Assembly: GCA_017505675.1 (NCBI GenBank)
Contig: JAFVOV010000065.1
Location: forward strand, 1-14,908
DNA from: Clostridia bacterium
Lineage (GTDB): Bacteria > Bacillota > Clostridia > Christensenellales > Borkfalkiaceae
Direction: 5' to 3'
Length of the DNA: 14,908 bases
This document shows positions 7,342 to 13,025 of this stretch, piece by piece; the first letter of the stretch is position 1, and each line of letters begins with the position of its first letter. The notes under the pieces are model-generated. The model did not search any database, was not told where the DNA came from, and saw only the letters and a list, made by a program, of their open reading frames with translations. Made by a program: the position numbers and the translations under genes.

Positions 7342-8892
7342 ATGCCAAAGACGGATACGGCAAAAAAGAACGTTTTCGGTGAAATGCCACACAATTTAGA
7401 AGCAGAACAAGCGCTTTTAGGGTGTTTACTTATTGATACGCGTATACAGGTTGAAGTTGCAGCGTACATTAAGGAAGAAGATTTTTACGCTGAATCACAT
7501 AAATATATATTCAAAGCAATGGAAGATATAATTCAGCAAAATAAACCTGTTGATATGGTAACGCTTACCGACGCTTTGGAAAAGACGGGTTCTCTTGCGC
7601 AAGCAGGCGGAATTGAATATATTGCAGAACTCACTAATATTATGCCGTCGTCAGCAAACTATCAAAGGTATCTTGATATTGTTACCCGTGATAGTATGCT
7701 CCGTAAACTTATGCGTGGTTCGGTTGATATTATAGATAAATGTAGAACAAGTCAAGATAAAACTACGGCGTTATCGTTTGCTGAAAAAACCGTTTACGAT
7801 ATTTCAAACACGGCAGACACTAGCGAAATGGTCACTATAGGCTCGGTTATCCCTGACGTTATGACCAAGTTTGACGAGTTGAGTAAGGATAAATCAAGTT
7901 ACCGCGGTATTAAAACGGGGTTTAAGGGTATTGACGGACTTCTTAACGGTATACATAAAAGCGACCTTATGATACTTGCGGCGCGTCCTGCCGTTGGTAA
8001 AACTTCGTTCGCTATGAATATTGTTGAAAACGTTGCGTTGCAAGGGTATACCTGCGCGGTATTCTCTTTGGAAATGGGCAAAGACCAACTTACCCAAAGA
8101 ATGATGTGTTCAGTTGCAGGCGTTAGTATGGAAAACGCTATGAAAGGCAAAATGAACAATACTGAATGGTTGCGAATTATTAAGGCAAAAGAAAAACTTT
8201 CTGGCGCTAAAATTTTTATAGACGATTCTGCTATGATAACCCCGCAACAAGTTTTATCAAAGTGCAGAAGGCTTAAAAGCAAGTACGGGTTAGATTTGGT
8301 TATGATTGACTACGTTCAACTTATGGCGTCAGAAGGTAAGAAAAACAGCGATAACCGTCAACAAGAAATTTCTGAAATTTCAAGAAACTTAAAAATTCTT
8401 GCAAAAGAAGTAAACGTTCCTGTTCTTGCGCTATCTCAACTTTCGCGTAGCGTAGAAAGTAGGGGCGGTAGACCTCAACTTTCCGACCTTCGTGAATCGG
8501 GCGCTATCGAACAAGATGCCGATATAGTTATGTTTATTCACCGCCCGGATAAATCTATAAACGTAAAAGAAAAAGATTTTGAAGAAGGCAAAATTCAAAG
8601 AAACGTTGCGGAAATTTTAGTTGCAAAACATAGAAACGGTCCTACGGGTGTGGTTAAACTTTACTTCAAGGGCGAATGTACCAAGTTCCTTAACCTTAAC
8701 GACGAAACTGGCGAACCTATAGACGAAGACGAAAATCAAACTAAAAAACAAAACGTTAAACTTGAAGGGTATGAAACTCTCCCAGAAAGGCAAAGCGCGC
8801 CTGAAAATGATTTTGGAACGCCTCCGACTGAAGAAGACGAAAGCGCGCCAGAAATGCCCGAAATTAAGTCTGTTGACGACGAAATTTTTTAA
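7342..8892 (+). CDS. dnaB: Replicative DNA helicase DnaB
   Basis: This is the hexameric 5'-3' helicase that unwinds DNA at the replication fork (called DnaC in Bacillus subtilis). The N-terminal primase-binding domain begins with the family signature PHNLEAEQALLG at 16-27. The C-terminal RecA-like motor has a Walker A ending in GKT at 219-221, with K220, the Walker B hydrophobic run ending at D323 (VMIDYVQLM), and the motif ALSQLSRSVESR followed by DLRESGAIEQDADIVMF. All motor motifs are intact. The product is 516 residues, longer than the roughly 450 usual in Bacillota. The extra length is a highly acidic, proline-containing tail from about residue 455, probably disordered. AAGGAGAG precedes the start. 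dnaB usually sits next to rplI; here it follows pepF instead. Confidence 0.97.
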   Translation: MPKTDTAKKNVFGEMPHNLEAEQALLGCLLIDTRIQVEVAAYIKEEDFYAESHKYIFKAMEDIIQQNKPVDMVTLTDALEKTGSLAQAGGIEYIAELTNIMPSSANYQRYLDIVTRDSMLRKLMRGSVDIIDKCRTSQDKTTALSFAEKTVYDISNTADTSEMVTIGSVIPDVMTKFDELSKDKSSYRGIKTGFKGIDGLLNGIHKSDLMILAARPAVGKTSFAMNIVENVALQGYTCAVFSLEMGKDQLTQRMMCSVAGVSMENAMKGKMNNTEWLRIIKAKEKLSGAKIFIDDSAMITPQQVLSKCRRLKSKYGLDLVMIDYVQLMASEGKKNSDNRQQEISEISRNLKILAKEVNVPVLALSQLSRSVESRGGRPQLSDLRESGAIEQDADIVMFIHRPDKSINVKEKDFEEGKIQRNVAEILVAKHRNGPTGVVKLYFKGECTKFLNLNDETGEPIDEDENQTKKQNVKLEGYETLPERQSAPENDFGTPPTEEDESAPEMPEIKSVDDEIF

Positions 8893-8893
8893 G

Positions 8894-9883
8894 ATGATAA
8901 CCGAAATAAAAAAAGTGGAAAAAGAAAGCGTTGCGCTCGGAAAGGATATTTTGCTATCGGGTGGTGTTATCGGTATGCCGACGGAAACGGTTTACGGGCT
9001 TGCCGCAGTAGGCACTAACCCCGAAGCGGTAAAAGAAATTTTCCGCATTAAAGGCAGACCTAGCGACAATCCGCTTATAGCCCACGTTCATAAAGATTAC
9101 GATATAAATAAATTAGTTGAAATTGAACATGCTTACGTTTACTGTTTAATTGACGCTTTTACGCCCGGACCACTAACTTTAGTGTTTAAAAGTAAAGGCG
9201 TTGTGTGTAAAGAAGCCGTTTGTGGCGGTGATACCCTTGCGGTAAGAATTCCGTCCCACAAAGGCGCGCAAGAGTTGTTAAGGGCTGTAGACGCGCCGAT
9301 AGTTGCGCCAAGCGCAAATCTTTCAAAGCATACGAGCCCCGTTACCGCAAAACACGTTTACGACGATTTGTGCGGGCAAATACCGCTAATTTTAGACGGC
9401 GGAAAATGCGCGGGCGGAATTGAAAGTACGGTGCTTGATGTAACGGGTGAAATACCAAGAATTTTACGCGCAGGGCTAATTACTAAAGAGATGATAGAAA
9501 GCGTTGCCGGCGGATGTTTAATTGCAGAACATAAAGAAGGGGATAAGGTTAAATCCCCGGGCGTTAAATATAAGCATTACCGCCCCAGATGCGAAACGGC
9601 GCTCTTTGATTACGGCGATATTGAAGGCGTAATCGAACGGTACGATAAAGAAGTTAAAGCGGGCAAAAATCCGTATATTATGTGCGCTAATGAGTTTAAA
9701 AAAGATTTTGAAAATAAAAATCTGTTGCTTTTAGGTCAAACACCTGAAGAGATAGCGTCAAATCTTTATGATAAACTTTTAGAAGGCGAAAAAAAGGCGG
9801 ATATAATTATTGCGATTGCAATGGAAAATGAAAAGGGAATATTCCTTGGAGTAATGAATAGGTTAAGGAAGTCTTGCGGATGA
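8894..9883 (+). CDS. ywlC: Threonylcarbamoyl-AMP synthase Sua5/YwlC
   Basis: This enzyme makes threonylcarbamoyl-AMP from threonine, bicarbonate and ATP, the first step of N6-threonylcarbamoyladenosine (t6A) formation on tRNAs reading ANN codons. The 329-residue product has the YrdC-like catalytic domain (about 8-200), with PTETVYGL at 29-36 and KGRPSDNPL at 53-61. The linker SPGVKYKHYRP at 221-231 closes over the active site, and a C-terminal Sua5 domain follows (about 240-329). This two-domain form is the long Sua5/YwlC type rather than the short TsaC. The ATG at 8894 is one base after the dnaB stop and lacks a good ribosome binding site, so translation is probably coupled to dnaB. An open frame continues upstream inside dnaB but shows no family sequence. 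The gene's end overlaps the next start by four bases (ATGA). Confidence 0.94.
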   Translation: MITEIKKVEKESVALGKDILLSGGVIGMPTETVYGLAAVGTNPEAVKEIFRIKGRPSDNPLIAHVHKDYDINKLVEIEHAYVYCLIDAFTPGPLTLVFKSKGVVCKEAVCGGDTLAVRIPSHKGAQELLRAVDAPIVAPSANLSKHTSPVTAKHVYDDLCGQIPLILDGGKCAGGIESTVLDVTGEIPRILRAGLITKEMIESVAGGCLIAEHKEGDKVKSPGVKYKHYRPRCETALFDYGDIEGVIERYDKEVKAGKNPYIMCANEFKKDFENKNLLLLGQTPEEIASNLYDKLLEGEKKADIIIAIAMENEKGIFLGVMNRLRKSCG

Positions 9884-10329
9884 GAGATAAAAGAATTTTA
9901 TTCGTTTGTACGGGCAACACTTGCAGAAGCCCGATGGCGGAAATTATACTTAAAAACAAATTAAAGTTTGCAGGCTTAACGGGTATACGCGTTTGGAGCG
10001 CGGGGTTATCGGCAACCGACGGCGCAAAAATGAGCAAAAACTCACAAGAAGCGCTTAAACTTTTAGGCTATAAGCCTTACGGATTTAAATCACGGCAAAT
10101 TACCGTTGAACTGATAAAAAAATGTGATTTAGTTATTTGTATGACGGAAAATCACAAGCGCGCTTTAGCCGCGTTTGATAACGTATACGCAATAAATGAA
10201 CTCACGGGGCTACCTGATATTACCGACCCTTACGGCGGGAATATTAACGTTTATGTCAAGACTTCGCATCAGATAGTTGATGCGTGTGATATAATACTTG
10301 AAAAAATCTTAAAATCACAAGGAGAATAA
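9880..10329 (+). CDS. ywlE: Protein arginine phosphatase YwlE
   Basis: This is a low-molecular-weight phosphatase-fold enzyme of 149 residues. The P-loop is C10-T-G-N-T14-C-R16-S, with catalytic Cys10 and Arg16. The general-acid loop is DPYGG. In Bacillus YwlE the threonine just before the P-loop cysteine-arginine pair (T11 there, T14 here) is the residue that selects phosphoarginine over phosphotyrosine, and it is conserved here, so arginine phosphatase is the likely activity. The setting supports this, because the arginine kinase McsB, its partner McsA and the phosphoarginine reader ClpC lie two to five genes downstream. The ATG at 9880 overlaps the upstream stop as ATGA, with AAGGAAG at 9865-9871. 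A TTG at 9874 would add two residues and is less likely. It would act in the cytosol, reversing McsB marks. Confidence 0.9.
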   Translation: MRDKRILFVCTGNTCRSPMAEIILKNKLKFAGLTGIRVWSAGLSATDGAKMSKNSQEALKLLGYKPYGFKSRQITVELIKKCDLVICMTENHKRALAAFDNVYAINELTGLPDITDPYGGNINVYVKTSHQIVDACDIILEKILKSQGE

Positions 10330-10332
10330 AAA

Positions 10333-10785
10333 ATGAAAGTAGCAATAGGTTGTGACCACGGTGGAATAAATTTAAAACCAGTTCTCGTGGACTATCTTGA
10401 AAAGAAAGGGATTGAGTTTAAAGACTTCGGCACGTATGATAAAGCGTCAACCGACTATAATGAATACGCTGAAGCAGTTTCTAACGCGGTAGCAAGCGGT
10501 GAATTTGATAAAGGTATACTTATTTGCGGTACTGGAATAGGTATGAGTATCGTTGCAAATAAAATCAAAGGCATACGTTGCGGACATTGTCACGACGTTT
10601 TTTCTGCAAAAATGACTAGACTTCATAACGACGCTAACGTTTTAGCGCTCGGTGAACGCGTTGTTGGACCTGGACTTATGGTGGAAATCGTTGACGCGTT
10701 CCTTTCAACAGAATTTAGTTATGATGAAAGACACATGCGCCGCGTTGATAAAATTAAAGCGATTGAAAATAAAAATTTCAAATAA
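10333..10785 (+). CDS. rpiB: Ribose-5-phosphate isomerase B
   Basis: This enzyme interconverts ribose 5-phosphate and ribulose 5-phosphate in the pentose phosphate pathway. The 150-residue length is normal for the RpiB/LacAB family. Visible landmarks are CDHGG at 7-11 (usually S-D-H-A-G), the active-site loop ICGTGIGMS with the catalytic base C65, and RLHNDANVLALGERV carrying H98 and N99. Arginines of the phosphate-binding tail (RHMRRVDKI-like end) are present. It carries two extra cysteines near residues 83 and 86 in a C-x-x-C arrangement, not usual in the family as I know it. The ribosome binding site AAGGAG overlaps the stop of ywlE, and the start is three bases beyond it. The order sua5-ywlE-rpiB matches the ywl cluster of Bacillus subtilis. 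Confidence 0.96.
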   Translation: MKVAIGCDHGGINLKPVLVDYLEKKGIEFKDFGTYDKASTDYNEYAEAVSNAVASGEFDKGILICGTGIGMSIVANKIKGIRCGHCHDVFSAKMTRLHNDANVLALGERVVGPGLMVEIVDAFLSTEFSYDERHMRRVDKIKAIENKNFK

Positions 10786-10811
10786 AAAATACGATAAGGA
10801 AAAAGTGATTT

Positions 10812-11686
10812 ATGAAACTCAAAAAGGCAATAATACCTGCGGCAGGTTTGGGAACTAGATTTTTACCTATAACTAAAGCCGTACCGAAACCTATGTTGTC
10901 CGTTTTGGACAAACCGACTATTCAATACATTGCGGAAGAACTAATTTCCGTTGGTATTGAAGATATAGTTATAGTTGTAAGTCCCGGTTCGGACGTTATT
11001 AAAAAACATTTTGGCGAAGCAGCGGAACTTGAAAGCAGGTTGCTATCTGACGGCAAAGATAAACTTTACCAAATTGCGCTTGATACGCGCAGGTTTAACG
11101 TTCAATTTGCCGTTCAAGAAAACGCCAACGGTTGGCGGGCGCGATTTTGTGCGCAGAACCTTACGTTGGTAACGAACCGTTTGCGCTATTATTAGGCGAC
11201 GAACTTTTATGCGCTGGGGAAGGCGAAAAACCTTGTATGAAACGCCTTGCGGAAATTTTTGAAAGCACGGGTAAAAGCGTTATCGCTACTATGGAAGTTT
11301 TCGATGACGACATTTCTAAATACGGCAATATCGGATACTCTAGCGAAGAAGACGGCATAATGCAAGTAAACGCTATTTTGGAAAAACCGAGCGTAAACGA
11401 AGCGCTTTCAAATAACGCAATTATCGGAAGATACGTTCTTTCCGGTAAAGTTATGGGTATGCTTAAAAACTTAAAACCCAAGGGTAATGAAATATATCTA
11501 ACTGACGCTCTTGATATACTTGCGGAAAACGGTGAACTTTTGGCAAGTTGTTTTGAAGGGGAAAGATACGACGTTGGCGATAAGTTCGGTTACATACGCG
11601 CAAACGTAGAAATTGCTTTAAAGAGCAAAGAAATAGGCGAAGAAACGAAGGCTTATATTTTAGAACTTGCAGAGAAATTAAAATAA
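10812..11686 (+). pseudogene. galU: UTP-glucose-1-phosphate uridylyltransferase, frameshifted
   Basis: GalU makes UDP-glucose from UTP and glucose 1-phosphate for cell-envelope polysaccharides and glycolipids. The first part reads IIPAAGLGTRFLPITKA and PKPMLSVLDKPTIQYI, typical of GalU, in the frame starting at ATG 10812. Family similarity then jumps to another frame at about 11130-11134. There, restoring one base (GGT then TTG instead of GGTTG) gives N-G-L-A-G-A-I-L-C-A-E-P-Y-V-G, the expected GalU continuation through LLGDE to the normal end. Joined, the protein would be about 291 residues, the usual length. As read, frame one stops after 127 residues. No slippery heptamer is seen at the junction. 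Everything else is intact, which suggests a recent mutation or a sequencing or assembly error. The binding site AAGGA at 10796-10800 is somewhat distant. Confidence 0.9.
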
Positions 11687-11690
11687 GGTT

Positions 11691-12008
11691 ATGTACAACA
11701 AAATTTGTTCAAATTGCGGTTGTAAATTAAGTGATTTTTACAATACGGGTATGCTCGGTTGCGAAGAGTGCTATAGAGCGTTTAATAGGGAAGTTTTAAT
11801 TGCTTTGAAAAAAATTCAAGGCAAGACTTTTCACGTTGGAAAAACTCCAAAATTATCCGAGTTTGAACGTCAATTGTTGGCAGAATACCAAGCGCTTATT
11901 AAAGAAAAAGAAAAGGCGACCATTGAAGGCAGATTTTCTGATATTAAGGGTATAAACCAAAGGCTTATTACCCTTGCTGAAGAACTTAAAAGTAAGGGGT
12001 TAATATAA
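11691..12008 (+). CDS. mcsA: McsA-like activator of arginine kinase, short form
   Basis: McsA is the zinc-binding partner that activates the arginine kinase McsB. This 105-residue product has one zinc finger made of C6-x-x-C9 and C24-x-x-C27, in the context MLGCEECYRAF, which matches the second finger of the longer Bacillus McsA. It ends in a UVR-type helical hairpin (about residues 56-104). Bacillus subtilis McsA is about 185 residues with two fingers; here the N-terminal one is absent. The galU stop lies only four bases before this ATG, so no missing N-terminus can be hidden upstream in the same region. The binding site is weak (AAGG just ahead of the ATG), suggesting coupling to galU translation. 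The stop overlaps the mcsB start by one base. The identity rests on the finger, the UVR hairpin and the neighbours. Confidence 0.88.
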   Translation: MYNKICSNCGCKLSDFYNTGMLGCEECYRAFNREVLIALKKIQGKTFHVGKTPKLSEFERQLLAEYQALIKEKEKATIEGRFSDIKGINQRLITLAEELKSKGLI

Positions 12009-13021
12009 TGGCTGATTTTAACCCAAACTTGTATTCGGGAAATATCATAATGTCAAGGATAAGGCTTGCGAGAAATTTAAGCGGCTATCCGTTCAAAATT
12101 GAAGACCCTAACCTTGCAAAAGACGTGGTTAAAAAGGTATACCGCGCGTTAGTTAAGGCAGATACTTTTAATTTGTTTTTCGTTTCTAATTTAAGCGAAA
12201 TGAAATTAGAAGCAATGAAAGAACGCCATTTAATAAGCAACAACCTTATGGAAAACGCTTTGTGTGGCGCTGCGCTTATAAACCAAGACGAAAGCGTTTC
12301 GGTTATGGTCAACGAAGAAGACCACATAAGGGAACAATGCTTTATGCGCGGTTTAAGTTTAAATGAAGCGTATAACCGCATTGATAAAATTGACGACGCT
12401 TTAAGTAATAATTTGGATATTGCTTTTGATACTGATTTAGGTTATCTTACCGCTTGCCCAACTAATTTAGGCACGGGGCTACGCGCATCCGTAATGATGT
12501 TTTTGCCTGCGCTATCAACTAGCGGAAAAATAAACGCGCTAATTGATGAAGTTGCGTCTTTAGGTTTAACGGTGCGTGGCTTATACGGCGAAGGTAGCGC
12601 GGCTGAAGGGTATATGTATCAAATAAGCAACGAAGTTACTTTAGGCGTTTCAGAACAAGATATTTTAAATACGGTAGAACAGACGGTTGTGGAAATTTGC
12701 GCGGCTGAACGTGATGAAATGGAAAGGGTTTTCGTTAAAAACGAACTTAAAACTATGGATAGAACGCGTAAGTCGTACGGGGTTCTCACAAACGCCGTTA
12801 TGCTTGATTATAATGAATTTTTATCGCACATAGCAAACGTTAAACTCGGCGCAATGCTGGGTATGATAAATATAAACAATCTTGCCGCTATTGACGATTT
12901 AATTATTAGAACGCGCCCTGCAAATCTTTGCGAACAGTACGGCAAACGTTTGTCGGCAATAAACAGAGATTTGTTCCGCGCGGAAATCGTTGGCAAAAAA
13001 CTTATTAAATTAAAGGAGTAA
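12008..13021 (+). CDS. mcsB: Protein arginine kinase McsB
   Basis: McsB phosphorylates arginines on proteins, marking them for ClpC-ClpP. The 337-residue product is a little shorter than the roughly 360 of Bacillus McsB. It carries the phosphagen-kinase-like core: SRIRLARNLSGYPF near residue 17, the catalytic-glutamate segment VNEEDHIREQC starting at 101, the nucleotide-binding loop TACPTNLGTGLR with C150, and RGLYGEGSAAEG with E195. The C-terminal allosteric motif RDxxRA, which binds phosphoarginine in characterised McsB, is intact as R320-D-L-F-R-A325. AAGGGG at 11994-11999 precedes the ATG, which overlaps the mcsA stop by one base. The gene lies between mcsA and clpC, as in the classical class III heat-shock operon, but no ctsR is present. 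Confidence 0.97.
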   Translation: MADFNPNLYSGNIIMSRIRLARNLSGYPFKIEDPNLAKDVVKKVYRALVKADTFNLFFVSNLSEMKLEAMKERHLISNNLMENALCGAALINQDESVSVMVNEEDHIREQCFMRGLSLNEAYNRIDKIDDALSNNLDIAFDTDLGYLTACPTNLGTGLRASVMMFLPALSTSGKINALIDEVASLGLTVRGLYGEGSAAEGYMYQISNEVTLGVSEQDILNTVEQTVVEICAAERDEMERVFVKNELKTMDRTRKSYGVLTNAVMLDYNEFLSHIANVKLGAMLGMININNLAAIDDLIIRTRPANLCEQYGKRLSAINRDLFRAEIVGKKLIKLKE

Positions 13022-13025
13022 AAGT

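Noticed and set aside
8762..8893. Longer Sua5 start inside dnaB
   Set aside because: The upstream extension overlaps the acidic dnaB tail in another frame and shows lysine-rich sequence unlike Sua5; the ATG at 8894 gives the expected N-terminus.
9733..9740. GGTCAAA-like heptad resembling a CtsR half-site
   Set aside because: A single copy inside the sua5 coding region, without the tandem partner and not near a start.
11125..11140. Programmed -1 frameshift in galU
   Set aside because: No X-XXY-YYZ slippery heptamer or evident downstream stem is seen at the junction; GalU is not known to use frameshifting.
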